Source: Mycolicibacterium novocastrense
GTDB taxonomy: Bacteria > Actinomycetota > Actinomycetes > Mycobacteriales > Mycobacteriaceae
NCBI RefSeq assembly: GCF_001570485.1
Contig: NZ_BCTA01000052.1
Span: 1 to 64,000 of the forward strand
Direction of reading: 5' to 3'
Length of the DNA stretch: 64,000 bases
Shown here: positions 41,567 through 50,842 of the stretch, one piece after another
Layout: each line of letters opens with the position of its first letter
How positions within the stretch are numbered: the first letter of the stretch is position 1
Notes under the pieces: model-generated
What the model saw: only the letters and a program-made list of their open reading frames with translations
What the model was told of the DNA's origin: nothing
Databases searched by the model: none
Program-made: the position numbers and the translations under genes

Positions 41567-43072
41567 ATGACATCTCTGTGGCTAGCAAACCGCGTCGAGC
41601 GGCCGACACCGCCCGACCCGCTGGTCGAATCGGACCGGTCGGCCGACGTCGTCGTGGTCGGCGCCGGCATCACCGGCCTCATCACCGCGGTGCTCCTGGC
41701 GCGGGCCGGCAAGGACGTGTTGGCGCTCGAAGCCCAACGCGTCGGGGCGGGCGCCACCGGCAACACCACCGCCAAAATCAGCCTGTTGCAGAGCACCAAA
41801 CTCTCGAAGATCGTCTCCAAACACGGACCCGGGACGGCCAGGCAGTACGTCGAGGGCAATCGCGAGGGCCTGGAGTGGTTGGTCCAGCACTGTGAGGCGC
41901 ACGGGCTGTCGGTGCAACGCGAGGACGCCTACACCTATGCACAATCCGAGCAGGGTGTCCCCTCCGTGCGCCAGGAGCTACAGGCGTGCGAGGCCGCGGG
42001 ATTGGACGTCGACTGGGTCGACGACGCCGATGTGCCCTTCCCGTTCCACGGTGCGGTCCGGCTGGCAGACCAGGCGCAGTTCGACCCGATGCCGTTGCTC
42101 GACAGCCTGGTCGTGGAGCTCGACGAACGGGGTGGACGGCTTGCGCAAGGCGTTCGGGTGCAGAAGGTTTCGAATGACGGCGACAAGCTGGCGTTGGGTG
42201 TCCGAACCACCGCGGGTGACGAATTCGACGTGCATGCCAAGCAATGTGTTCTCGCGACGGGCATCCCGATCCTGGACCGCGGCGGTTTCTTCGCCCGCCT
42301 CAAACCGCAGCGCTCCTACTGCATGGCCTACAAGGTGCCCGGCAACATCACCAGGGGCATGTACATCTCCGCCGACTCGCCCACCCGGTCGCTGCGTTAT
42401 GCGCCGACACCGGACGGCGATCGGCTGATCGCCGGTGGCGCAGGACATCCCGTCGGCCACGAGAAGAGCCCGGCCTCGTCGGTGCAGGAACTCGACCAGT
42501 GGACGAAGCTGCACTTCCCCGGCGCGATGCAGACGCATTACTGGTCCGCGCAGGACTACTCACCCATCGACGAACTGCCCTACGTCGGGCCGATCCTGCC
42601 CGGCAACGACAAGATTTTTGTGGCAACGGGTTTCGACAAGTGGGGCATGACCAACGGAACGGCTGCCGCGCTGGCGCTCTCGAGCCGCATCCTCGGGGGG
42701 CGGATGGACTGGGCCAAGGCCTTCGACAGCTGGAGCCCGCACGAGCTGTCGGGAATCCCGAAGGCTATGCAGACCAACGCACAGGTGGCGCTCTATCTGA
42801 CGCGCGGGTGGATCACGCCGGTCACCCGTATCCTCAATCGCACCCCCGAGGAGGGCGGTGTGGTCAGTGGCCCGCCATGGGATCTGGAGGCGCGAAGCGT
42901 GGTCGACGGCCGCGAATATCGCGTTTCACCGGTGTGCCCGCACCTCGGCGGCATCGTCAATTGGAACGACGCCGATGAATCGTGGGAGTGCCCACTGCAC
43001 GGCTCACGCTTCGCACCCGACGGTACCTTGCTCGAGGGTCCCGCTACCCGCAATCTCACTGCGGCGCAGTAG
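41567..43072 (+). CDS. FAD-dependent oxidoreductase with C-terminal Rieske [2Fe-2S] domain
   Basis: 501 residues. The N-terminal dinucleotide loop is VVVVGAGITGLITAVLLARAG with EAQRVGAGATGNTTAKIS, typical of the DadA/glycine oxidase group. The C-terminal 85 residues are a Rieske domain with CPHLGG and CPLHGSRF, the Cys-x-His and Cys-x2-His cluster ligands. Such fusions are common in Bacillus and actinobacteria, with unknown substrates. ATG 41567 places the FAD loop at the usual distance; the ribosome site is weak. It is divergent from the Hsp70-like gene and overlaps the SPW protein gene tail to tail by 17 bases. Confidence 0.87.
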   Translation: MTSLWLANRVERPTPPDPLVESDRSADVVVVGAGITGLITAVLLARAGKDVLALEAQRVGAGATGNTTAKISLLQSTKLSKIVSKHGPGTARQYVEGNREGLEWLVQHCEAHGLSVQREDAYTYAQSEQGVPSVRQELQACEAAGLDVDWVDDADVPFPFHGAVRLADQAQFDPMPLLDSLVVELDERGGRLAQGVRVQKVSNDGDKLALGVRTTAGDEFDVHAKQCVLATGIPILDRGGFFARLKPQRSYCMAYKVPGNITRGMYISADSPTRSLRYAPTPDGDRLIAGGAGHPVGHEKSPASSVQELDQWTKLHFPGAMQTHYWSAQDYSPIDELPYVGPILPGNDKIFVATGFDKWGMTNGTAAALALSSRILGGRMDWAKAFDSWSPHELSGIPKAMQTNAQVALYLTRGWITPVTRILNRTPEEGGVVSGPPWDLEARSVVDGREYRVSPVCPHLGGIVNWNDADESWECPLHGSRFAPDGTLLEGPATRNLTAAQ

Positions 43073-43817
43073 TTATCGGCTTCTCGGGCAGAAAGCGCCG
43101 GACGGCGATCGATCCGACGATGCCGACCACGATCAGCGTGATCGCGACCGTGTCGGACGTGGAATCCGACACCCAGCCGACGATTCCGGTGACCGTGAGG
43201 AAGGGTGGAAGCCAGTCGATGGCACCCGACCACGAGTCCGACTCGCCCGTCGCGTAATCGGGATAGAACTCGGTGAACGATGCGGCGAAGACGAGGGCGC
43301 CGATGGGGATGATCCACGCGGTCCAGAAGTTGTCGTTGTCGCGCAGGACGGCGTCACCGATGCCCCCCGAGATGGCCGACACCACGAACGCGGCGGCCCA
43401 TGCGCCGGTGATCGCGAAGTTGATGCGTCGAAACGGTGCGGTGTCCCAGAACTCACGAGGCGTCGTGTCCTTCGCGTACGCCATCGTGAACGGACGCCGC
43501 ACGATCAGCGTGCCGACCGCGAACACGGCCAGCACGATGTTGCTGAGCTCGCCGGACCACAGCTGCAGCCAATCGATCACACGATCCGGCGCGAGGAGGC
43601 CGATTACGGCGAGGGCACCGAAGTAGGCGATGGTCAGTGCTTCAAGGGCGTGGACGGGAACGCCGCGGCGGGTGCCGACCCAGAGTGTCAGTAGGGCGAG
43701 TCCCAGCGCCGCGGACGCGGCTTCCTCGAACCGGCCCGGACCTGCGACGACCGCCATGAGGATCCATGGCGCCAGCCCCGCAAACGGAGATTTGACATAG
43801 GCGTCGAGAAATTTCAT
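43056..43817 (-). CDS. SPW-repeat multi-pass membrane protein
   Basis: 253 residues from ATG 43817 (the frame continues upstream but would overlap the divergent gene). Six or more membrane helices are arranged as two similar halves, with APWILMAVVAG, DWLQLWSGELSNIVLAV, FWTAWIIPIGALVF and DWLPPFLTVTGIVGWV. The conserved Trp-containing helices fit the SPW repeat family, whose role is unknown. The neighbours give no functional clue. Confidence 0.68.
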   Translation of the reverse strand: MKFLDAYVKSPFAGLAPWILMAVVAGPGRFEEAASAALGLALLTLWVGTRRGVPVHALEALTIAYFGALAVIGLLAPDRVIDWLQLWSGELSNIVLAVFAVGTLIVRRPFTMAYAKDTTPREFWDTAPFRRINFAITGAWAAAFVVSAISGGIGDAVLRDNDNFWTAWIIPIGALVFAASFTEFYPDYATGESDSWSGAIDWLPPFLTVTGIVGWVSDSTSDTVAITLIVVGIVGSIAVRRFLPEKPITTAPQ

Positions 43818-43862
43818 GAGCGGACTGTACGCGCTGCGGAGATGTTGTGTTGCAATGTCGGC

Positions 43863-44321
43863 ATGGGTGACATCGACGAGATCCAGCAAGTGAAGTTCCG
43901 CTACCTGCGCGCGCTCGACACCAAACACTGGGATGAGTTCGCCGACACCCTCACCGAGGACGTGGTGGGCAAGTACGGCGAATCGATCGGCGAGGAGCAC
44001 CACTTCACCAACCGCGACGAGTTGGTCAAGTTCATGCGCAACTCGCTGGGCCCCGAGATCATCACCGAACACCGCGTCACCCATCCCGAGATCACCGTCG
44101 ACGGTGACGAGGCGACCGGCACGTGGTATCTGCAGGACCGGGTGATCGCACCGGACTTCAACTTCATGCTGATCGGCGCGGGCTTCTATCACGACAGGTA
44201 CCGGCGGACCAGCGAGGGATGGCGGATCAGCGAAACCGGTTACGACCGCACCTATGACGCGTCGATGTCACTCGAGGCGTTGAACTTCAAGGTGAAGCCC
44301 GGTCGGGCGCTGAACATTTGA
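43863..44321 (+). CDS. NTF2-like/SnoaL-like domain protein
   Basis: 152 residues from ATG 43863. The cone-shaped NTF2 fold is suggested by IQQVKFRYLRALDTKHWDEF at the start, then LTEDVVGKYG, HRVTHPEITVDGDEATGTWY and GFYHDRYRRTSEGWRIS. Tyr/His residues in the expected pocket fit the SnoaL/polyketide cyclase or nuclear transport factor 2 group. Catalysis cannot be assigned. It ends one base from the convergent transpeptidase gene. Confidence 0.82.
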   Translation: MGDIDEIQQVKFRYLRALDTKHWDEFADTLTEDVVGKYGESIGEEHHFTNRDELVKFMRNSLGPEIITEHRVTHPEITVDGDEATGTWYLQDRVIAPDFNFMLIGAGFYHDRYRRTSEGWRISETGYDRTYDASMSLEALNFKVKPGRALNI

Positions 44322-44322
44322 A

Positions 44323-44982
44323 TCACTGAGCGATCGCGATCAGCGCCCCCGGCCGAAGCCAACGCATGATCTCGACCAGCTTGCCGTCGTCGATCGCCAC
44401 ACATCCGGCCGTCGGCCCGCCGTCGGTGGCGTGCAGGAAGAATGCGCCGCCGTTGCCGGGCACCCGCGCCTTGTTGACCCCCATCACGACCGCGTGCACA
44501 TACTGCGGGATCTGGAGATTCTCGGTGCCGCTGGCCGGGTCGGTGTCGAACGGGCACTGCGCTTTCTTGCAGACCTGCATGGTGTTGTAGGTCGGGCTCT
44601 TCATGTCGCCGTCCCACCAGTGATCCGGCCCGACCTGCACGTAGGGCAGGCCTCCGCCAGGGTTGGGCGCCGTGCCGAAGGCGAAGTCGAGCGTGAAAAC
44701 ACCCATCGGGGTTTTCATTTCGCCGTCATGGCTCTGCGGAGTCATACCGTTGGCGCCGATCCAGGCCGGTATACCCGCCGCGACCGGTTGCCAGCCTGCC
44801 GCGGTCCGCTGGTAGACATCCATCTTGGCCTTCGAACCACCCACGCCGACAACGGAAATCACCTGAGTGGCCGAACCCACCGACCCTGCGAACCACGGAA
44901 GGGTCTGCGCCTGGCCGACGGGGGCGACCGCAAGGACCATCAAGCCCACACACAGCAGGGTCAGCAGTCGGCGCACCGACAC
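44323..44982 (-). CDS. Exported L,D-transpeptidase (YkuD)-family protein
   Basis: 219 residues with a signal peptide (SVRRLLTLLCVGLMVLAVAP, cleavage near GQAQ). The YkuD catalytic segment is FFLHATDGGPTAGCVAIDDG near 185, with the His and the catalytic Cys. The sequence around the Cys (TAGCVA) differs from the SHGCIR of the main mycobacterial Ldt enzymes, so it belongs to the ErfK/YbiS-like side family found in M. tuberculosis secreted proteins with two extra Cys (here CKKAQC near 143). Role in 3-3 peptidoglycan cross-linking is possible but not certain. Confidence 0.82.
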   Translation of the reverse strand: MSVRRLLTLLCVGLMVLAVAPVGQAQTLPWFAGSVGSATQVISVVGVGGSKAKMDVYQRTAAGWQPVAAGIPAWIGANGMTPQSHDGEMKTPMGVFTLDFAFGTAPNPGGGLPYVQVGPDHWWDGDMKSPTYNTMQVCKKAQCPFDTDPASGTENLQIPQYVHAVVMGVNKARVPGNGGAFFLHATDGGPTAGCVAIDDGKLVEIMRWLRPGALIAIAQ

Positions 44983-45084
44983 ATGCTAGGTCGCGCCGCG
45001 CTGTGATCCCCGTATGCCACGCGGCCCTGTGACTGATCTGCGATGACACGATTAGTTTCCGACGTCGGTGGATACGTTGGGGAG

Positions 45085-46578
45085 ATGGATGTTGCGCAGG
45101 TGGTCGGCCGGCCCGCAGGTCTACGGCGAATCACGCACGGTCTCGGCGCGCTCGACCGGGAGATCTTCGATGCGATCGCCGAGTCGCCGACCCCGCTGCT
45201 CGACACGGTGATGCCGCCGCTGACCCGCGCGGCCGACCATTCCAAACTGTGGTTCGCGATCGCCGCGGCCCTGGCCGCCACCGGTAACCCTCGTGCGCGG
45301 CGCGGCGCGGTGCGCGGGGTGCTCACGCTGGCGGCGACGAGCCTGATCACCAACCAGGGCGCCAAGCGCATCCGGCGACGGCCCCGTCCGCTGTTCGACG
45401 CCGTACCACTGGTGCGCCGTACGCGCCGTCGACCCACGTCCAACTCGCTGCCGTCCGGGCACTCCGCGAGCGCCGCAGCCTTCGCGGTGGCTGTCGGACT
45501 GGAGAGCGCTTCGCTCGGACTCCCCTTGGCGCTTCTGGCTGGTCTCGTCGGGTTGTCCCGGGTCGCCGTCGGCGCCCATTACCCCGGGGATGTGATCGCC
45601 GGATTCGGCCTGGGTGCCGCGGTCGCGGTGCTGGGCGGGCGGGTGGTGCCGCCAGTGGTGCCGACGAGGCTCCCGACCGCCGACCCGCTGCGGGTGGAAA
45701 CCCCGCCGCGGCCGGAGGGGGCCGGTGTGGTGCTCGTCGTCAATCCGGCGTCCGGCAGCGGGACCGGGGCAGACATTCTCGAAGAGGTCCGAGATGCGTT
45801 GCCGCGCGCTGAGATTGTCGAGCTCTCCGATGACGATGACTTCGACGCGGCGTTACGCGCGGCGGCTCAGCGCGCTGAGGTTCTGGCGATCGGCGGCGGA
45901 GATGGAACGGTGTCGTGCGCGGCGGCCGCGGCCATCGAGGCGGGTGTGCCGCTGGCGGTGTTCCCGGGGGGTACCTTCAACCACTTCGCGAAGGACATCG
46001 GTTGTGACACGGTGGAAAAGACCGTCGACGCGATTCGGCGGGGCAGTGTCGCCTGCGTCGACATGGTGTGTCTGAACGAGAAGCAGATGGTGGTCAACAC
46101 CGCGAGTATCGGGGCGTACCCGGCGTTCGTCCGCACACGAGAGAAGTACGAACGCAAGATCGGCAAGCCGCTGGCCGGGCTCTACGCGATGTATCACACG
46201 TTGCGGCACGAGGATCCGGTCCGCATCCGCTATGACAACAAGACGTTGCAGACGTTTCTGTTCTTCCTCGGCAATTCGGCTTATCTGCCTTCGGGATTCG
46301 CGCCGTCGCGGCGGGACCGGATGGACGACGGCCTGATGGATGTCCGGATCCTCGAGACCGGTCACCGGTTCAGCAAGCTGCGCATCCTGGTCGACGTCGC
46401 ACTCGGCAGGCTCGAGCGCAGCCCGTTCTACCACGAGATGCGGGTACCCGAGTTCGAGTTCACCGCAGTCGACGGTCCGACGCTGTTGGCGCACGACGGT
46501 GAGATCGGAACCGAGTGCGAAAGGGCCAGCTTCAGCGTGCGATACCGGGCGCTTCCGGTGTTTCGTCCGCTTCCGTGA
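45085..46578 (+). CDS. PAP2 phosphatase fused to a diacylglycerol kinase-like domain
   Basis: 497 residues from ATG 45085 (GGGGAG just before; ATG 45043 is the alternative). The N-terminal half is a membrane PAP2 phosphatase: KRIRRRPRPLFD, SLPSGHSASAAAFA and SRVAVGAHYPGDVIAGFG carry the three active-site motifs. The C-terminal half is a lipid kinase: VVLVVNPASGSGTGADIL, LAIGGGDGTVSCAAAAA and FPGGTFNHFAKDI. One protein could thus both remove and add lipid phosphate, perhaps in recycling of phosphatidic acid or polyprenyl phosphates. A second PAP2 gene converges on it, overlapping by 47 bases. Confidence 0.87.
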   Translation: MDVAQVVGRPAGLRRITHGLGALDREIFDAIAESPTPLLDTVMPPLTRAADHSKLWFAIAAALAATGNPRARRGAVRGVLTLAATSLITNQGAKRIRRRPRPLFDAVPLVRRTRRRPTSNSLPSGHSASAAAFAVAVGLESASLGLPLALLAGLVGLSRVAVGAHYPGDVIAGFGLGAAVAVLGGRVVPPVVPTRLPTADPLRVETPPRPEGAGVVLVVNPASGSGTGADILEEVRDALPRAEIVELSDDDDFDAALRAAAQRAEVLAIGGGDGTVSCAAAAAIEAGVPLAVFPGGTFNHFAKDIGCDTVEKTVDAIRRGSVACVDMVCLNEKQMVVNTASIGAYPAFVRTREKYERKIGKPLAGLYAMYHTLRHEDPVRIRYDNKTLQTFLFFLGNSAYLPSGFAPSRRDRMDDGLMDVRILETGHRFSKLRILVDVALGRLERSPFYHEMRVPEFEFTAVDGPTLLAHDGEIGTECERASFSVRYRALPVFRPLP

Positions 46579-47203
46579 CCCAAGACGACGGCCGCACGGT
46601 CAGCAGGCAGAGCACGAAATAGGCGTAGCCCAAAGCCCACCCGGCCACGACGTCGGTCGGATGGTGGACGTTGAGCACTACACGCCCGACGCCGATGAGG
46701 ACGACGACGCCGATGCCCGCGACGATGAGCCACGCGCGGGCGGATGGACGCACGGCAGGTAGAGCGACTGTCAGCAGAGCGAGAACCGCGACGAGCACCC
46801 CGAGGGCATGGCCGGAGGGAAACGCTGTTCCCAGCGCGTCGACGAACGCGGTATCCGGGCGCGGACGGTCGGCGGCCCCCTTCGCGATCTCGGTGACGAG
46901 TCCGGCCAGTTCCACCGTCACGATCAGGAATATCGCGATGCGGATCCGGCGGCGCACGAACGCGACAATGATGAGGACAACGGTCACCACGCGGAACATG
47001 CCGGGCCCGAGAGCGGTGCAGAAGACATCCCATCCGAGCACCCACCCCGGATGGTCGACTCCCAGCGGGTAGAAGGCGTCGAGCGCCGCCGAATCGATGT
47101 CGACCAGCCATGCCCACTGCTGCGCGGAACCGATCCACAGCAGGGCATACACCGCGACCGCGGCCAGTGCCGATACCACCAGCCGAGGCGTGTGTGATGC
47201 CAT
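46532..47203 (-). CDS. PAP2-superfamily membrane phosphatase
   Basis: 223 residues with about six helices. PAP2 motifs: KGAADRPRPD, AFPSGHALGVLVAVL and GVGRVVLNVHHPTDVVAGWALG. The likely substrates are lipid phosphates such as undecaprenyl/decaprenyl diphosphate or phosphatidate. It is convergent with the PAP2-kinase fusion, and the 3' ends overlap by 47 bases, so the two transcripts are antisense to each other there. Confidence 0.85.
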   Translation of the reverse strand: MASHTPRLVVSALAAVAVYALLWIGSAQQWAWLVDIDSAALDAFYPLGVDHPGWVLGWDVFCTALGPGMFRVVTVVLIIVAFVRRRIRIAIFLIVTVELAGLVTEIAKGAADRPRPDTAFVDALGTAFPSGHALGVLVAVLALLTVALPAVRPSARAWLIVAGIGVVVLIGVGRVVLNVHHPTDVVAGWALGYAYFVLCLLTVRPSSWVTEADETPEAPGIAR

Positions 47204-47250
47204 CGTCCACCTCTACCACGTGGGTGCTGAGGCCGTTAGGGTGACTGCTC

Positions 47251-47733
47251 ATGGCCGTGTTCCTGCGCAAGCTGCTCCGTATCGGCGGTATGCCAGACGA
47301 TTTGCGGGCCGAGGTGGAAGCCGAGGGTGTGCTCTTCCTCGCCGAGTACATCGCGGTGACCCGACGGTTCAGCGGCAAGATCCCGGGACGACGTGCGAAC
47401 GCGAACGTCACGAGTTACGTGGGCTCGCTGGCGCTGACCAACCAACGCATACTCGCCACGCTGTCGACCGTGCCGAAACTGGCCGGCCGCACCATCGATC
47501 AACGCTGGGACGCTAGGCAGTCCGGGACCGTCACCGCCCAGCTCTCGGAGACCGGTGTGCAGCTCGATGTCGACATCGCCGGTGTCGATTCCCGCTTCAC
47601 CGGCGAACTTTCGATGCATTACAAGGTCTCCATCCCCGAGGACGTCCTCTCGCGCCTCCCCCGACGATCGGTGTCCTTCGATGTCCCGCCCGAATACGTG
47701 TTCCGGGCCGTGGGAGTGCCCTACGACCCATAG
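47251..47733 (+). CDS. Conserved protein of unknown function
   Basis: 160 residues, no signal peptide or membrane segment. Beta-rich appearance, with VEAEGVLFLAEYIAVTRRF, SLALTNQRILATLSTVPKL and MHYKVSIPEDVLSRLP. The SLALTNQRI segment resembles PH-like/GRAM folds of short bacterial proteins, but this is only an impression. It stands alone between two genes on the other strand. Confidence 0.65.
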   Translation: MAVFLRKLLRIGGMPDDLRAEVEAEGVLFLAEYIAVTRRFSGKIPGRRANANVTSYVGSLALTNQRILATLSTVPKLAGRTIDQRWDARQSGTVTAQLSETGVQLDVDIAGVDSRFTGELSMHYKVSIPEDVLSRLPRRSVSFDVPPEYVFRAVGVPYDP

Positions 47734-47766
47734 GAGCTGCTATACCGCGCGCTCGCCCCGTCGCTT

Positions 47767-49253
47767 TCAGAAGGGTGGGGGTTTGTTGCGTTCGGCGAGT
47801 TGTGCGTCGACGATCGGTTGGTTGTGGCGGCGTTCGTCGTTGATGGCTTGGGTTCGGGCTTGGGCTCGGGTTTGTTTGCGGCGCGGCATTTTCAGGGTGC
47901 GCGCGTCGTCGGATGCGGTGTCGATGTTGGAGTCGATCAACGCTGGGGCGGTAGGGCGGCACAGTTCGGGAAACAGCAGCCGGCTGCCAGGGTGGGTGAT
48001 GTAGGTCTGGCCGTGTCGCGAGGTCCATTCGATCATGCCGTCGCGGTGCTGTACTTCGCGCCAGCCGGCGAAGGTTTTGAGCAGGTGGTGGTGTCGGCAC
48101 AGGCATTTGAGGTTGGAGGCTTGGGTGGGCCCGACCGGATAGGCCACGCTGTGGTCGATGTCGCAGTCGGTGGCCGGGACATCACAGCCGGGGAACCGGC
48201 ACGTCATGTCGCGGCAGCGCACAAACCACGCCAGCGCCTCTGAGGGGCGGTAGCGCGGTTCAGGCCCGGCGTCCCCGGGATGAATGACGGGTTGGATCGT
48301 GGCGGTGCCAGCCAGCTTGGCTGCCAGCAGCGGGGCGGTAGCAGGCCCTTGCCCATCAAATAGCCCGGGTCGGTGCCCGCCGGAGCGGACGGTGGCTCCT
48401 CCTCGCTGGAGGGCACGCGCCCGTCCAACGTGGCCGGGGTGTCATCGGTCAGTGACTCTTCGCGCGCGATCATGTGCATGACCACCGCACTCGGTGTCGC
48501 CGCCGCGGCGCCGCAGTCGGGGCGCCCACAGCCACAGGCCAGGCGGTCGGCGCCCTGGCCGAGGGCGCCCAACGCATCAGAGCGGCGTTGGTCAACGGTA
48601 CGTGGGTCGTGGGCACATACCGCGGCGGCCATCGCATCCAGGCGGGTGTCGAGGGCTTGGCCGTCGGTGGCCAACAATGTGGCTTCCAGCGCGACGGTGC
48701 CCGACCCGTCGCGGGGGTCGTGGATATCGACATGGCGCCCGCGTGCGGCGTATTCGGTGCGCCGCACCGCGGCGGGGTCATAGCGGTCCACGCAGGTGTC
48801 GATGGCGGTGTGCAACCGCTCGGTGGACAGGGTGCCCCACTGGGTCAGCTGGGCGGCCAGCTCGGCGTCGAGTTTGGCCAGGGCGCCCGCATCGCGCACC
48901 AGGCGGCTGCGGTGTGCCACTGCGGCCACGGTGCGGTACGAGATCGCCCCGGTGGCGAACACCGCGCTCACCGCCGGCAGGCGCCGGCGCAGGTCATCGG
49001 CGAGCAGCAACTGGTGGGAGGCCACCCCCAGCGAGACGCCTTGGGCGGCGGCGACCTCGGCGGCCGCGATCGCCCAGTTGTCGATGCACCACTGCTCACG
49101 GTCGACGGACCCCGCTTCACTGATCAGGCGATCGAGCACGTCAGCGGCGGCCGCCAGCCGGTACGCGCTGGCGGCGTTTTCCACCCGCGCCCACGCCCCG
49201 ACCGCACCCGCACCCCGGGCACTGCCGGCCGCGGCCACCAGTTCATCGAACAT
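47767..49253 (-). pseudogene. 13E12-family DUF222/HNH endonuclease, broken by a frameshift
   Basis: From ATG 49253 the frame encodes a DUF222 domain (MFDELVAAAGSARGAGAV, DDLRRRLPAVSAVFATGAIS) and runs on out of register to 48204. The HNH part, MTCRFPGCDVPATDCDIDHS and LCRHHHLLKTFAGW, is in another frame ending at 47767. Between 48240 and 48340 the second frame encodes the expected join (APLLAAKLAGTATIQPVIHP, EPRYRPSEALAWFVRCRD). One missing base near 48331-48338, in a run read as CCGCCCCGC, explains it. Whole proteins of this REP13E12 family are about 470-500 residues, as this would be if repaired. A sequencing error or programmed -1 shift is not excluded. Confidence 0.82.
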
Positions 49254-49261
49254 GTGATCGA
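49246..49261. promoter_or_regulatory. LexA-like SOS box over the 13E12 start codon
   Basis: TCGAACATGTGATCGA differs by one base from the palindromic mycobacterial SOS consensus TCGAAC, four bases, GTTCGA. It overlaps the ATG of the DUF222/HNH gene. M. tuberculosis 13E12-family genes have been reported to carry LexA boxes at this place. Confidence 0.6.
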
Positions 49262-49409
49262 ACCTATCGACCCGCTGGTGGTGTGACCAGCGGTCAACAC
49301 CCATCTGTGGATGAATCCCAACTTGGGGATAACCCGCCGACCGAGCCGAAGGCTTGCCCCATCGGGCCGAGCACGCTGAAGTGGGACGTCGACGACGAAA
49401 GGATGTGAC

Positions 49410-50777
49410 GTGACAGACCGACGCCGAGACAACGTGCTGATCATTCACTGGCACGACCTCGGCCGCTACCTGGGCGCCTACGGCCACCACGACGTGTCGA
49501 GTCCGCGTCTCGACGAACTCGCCGCCGAAGGCATTCTGTTCACCCGCGCGCACGCGACTGCGCCGCTCTGCTCGCCATCGCGGGGATCGTTGTTCACGGG
49601 CCGCTACCCCCAGAGCAACGGACTCGTCGGCCTGGCCCACCACGGATGGGAATATCGTGCGGGCGTCCGTACGCTGCCCCAGATTCTGTCCGAATCAGGT
49701 TGGCACACTGCATTGTTCGGTATGCAGCACGAAACCTCATATCCTGCCAGGCTCGGCTTCGATGAGTACGACGTCTCGAATTCCTACTGTGAATACGTCG
49801 TCGAACACGCGAGGCGGTGGCTGACCGAGCCGCCCGAGAAGCCGTTCCTGTTGACGGCGGGCTTCTTCGAGACACATCGACCGTACCCGCGCGACAGGTA
49901 TGAACCCGCCGATGCCACCGGCGTCGACGTCCCCGGATATCTGCCCGACACAGCGGAGGTCAGGCAGGACCTCGCCGAGTTCTACGGATCGATATCGGTG
50001 GCCGACGCCGCGGTCGGCCGTCTGCTCGACACCCTCTCGGCGACCGGCCTCGACCGCACCACCTGGGTGGTGTTCATGACCGACCACGGCCCAGCACTTC
50101 CCCGCGCCAAATCGACGCTGTACGACGCGGGTACGGGCATCGCGATGATCGTGCGCCCACCGCGCGACGCGACCATCCAGCCAAAGGTCTACGACGGGTT
50201 GTTCAGCGGCGTGGACCTGCTTCCCACACTGCTCGAAGTCCTCGGTGTCGAGATACCAGCCGGCGTCGAAGGCCTCTCGCACAAGGCCGCTTTGCTGGCC
50301 TCCCCCGAGCCGCCCGTGCGCACCGAGGTGTACACCACGAAGACCTACCACGACTCCTTCGACCCCATCCGCGCGATCCGAACCAAGGAATACAGCTACA
50401 TCGAGAACTACGCGTCGCGCCCGCTTCTCGATCTACCGTTGGATATCGCCGACAGTGCGCCCGGGCGAATCGTCGCCCCCCTCACCCGTACGCAGCGGCC
50501 GCAACGAGAGCTCTACGACCTGCGCGCGGACCCCAACGAGTCGAACAACCTTCTGGCCCAACGCGGCTCGGACGTGGCGGAATCCATCGCCGACGATCTG
50601 GCCCTGCTGCTCAACGACTGGCGCGTCAAGACCAACGATGTGATCCCGTCGGAGTTCGCAGGCACCCGGATATCGGAGCGCTACACCGAAACATATCTGC
50701 GTATTCAAGGTCAGCTGCCGAGCCGCTCCGCACTCGCGGCCGAACGCGGCGTCACGGACGACCACAGCGACCAATAG
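49410..50777 (+). CDS. Sulfatase (Rv0296c-like)
   Basis: 455 residues from GTG 49410 with AAAGGATG upstream. The formylglycine motif is APLCSPSRGSLFTGRYP near residue 52, with the Cys that needs conversion by a formylglycine-generating enzyme. Metal-binding residues are visible in NVLIIHWHDLGRY and VVFMTDHGPALP near 225. It hydrolyses a sulfate ester, but the substrate is unknown. No signal peptide is evident, so it is probably cytoplasmic. It is followed by a sulfotransferase and the sulfate-activation genes, giving both removal and addition of sulfate in one cluster. Confidence 0.9.
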   Translation: MTDRRRDNVLIIHWHDLGRYLGAYGHHDVSSPRLDELAAEGILFTRAHATAPLCSPSRGSLFTGRYPQSNGLVGLAHHGWEYRAGVRTLPQILSESGWHTALFGMQHETSYPARLGFDEYDVSNSYCEYVVEHARRWLTEPPEKPFLLTAGFFETHRPYPRDRYEPADATGVDVPGYLPDTAEVRQDLAEFYGSISVADAAVGRLLDTLSATGLDRTTWVVFMTDHGPALPRAKSTLYDAGTGIAMIVRPPRDATIQPKVYDGLFSGVDLLPTLLEVLGVEIPAGVEGLSHKAALLASPEPPVRTEVYTTKTYHDSFDPIRAIRTKEYSYIENYASRPLLDLPLDIADSAPGRIVAPLTRTQRPQRELYDLRADPNESNNLLAQRGSDVAESIADDLALLLNDWRVKTNDVIPSEFAGTRISERYTETYLRIQGQLPSRSALAAERGVTDDHSDQ

Positions 50778-50842
50778 TTTCGCTCAACATGAACGAAAAC
50801 TCCTGGGGTGTCGGATGTTTGCCCCGTGGGTAAGCTGCGCGC

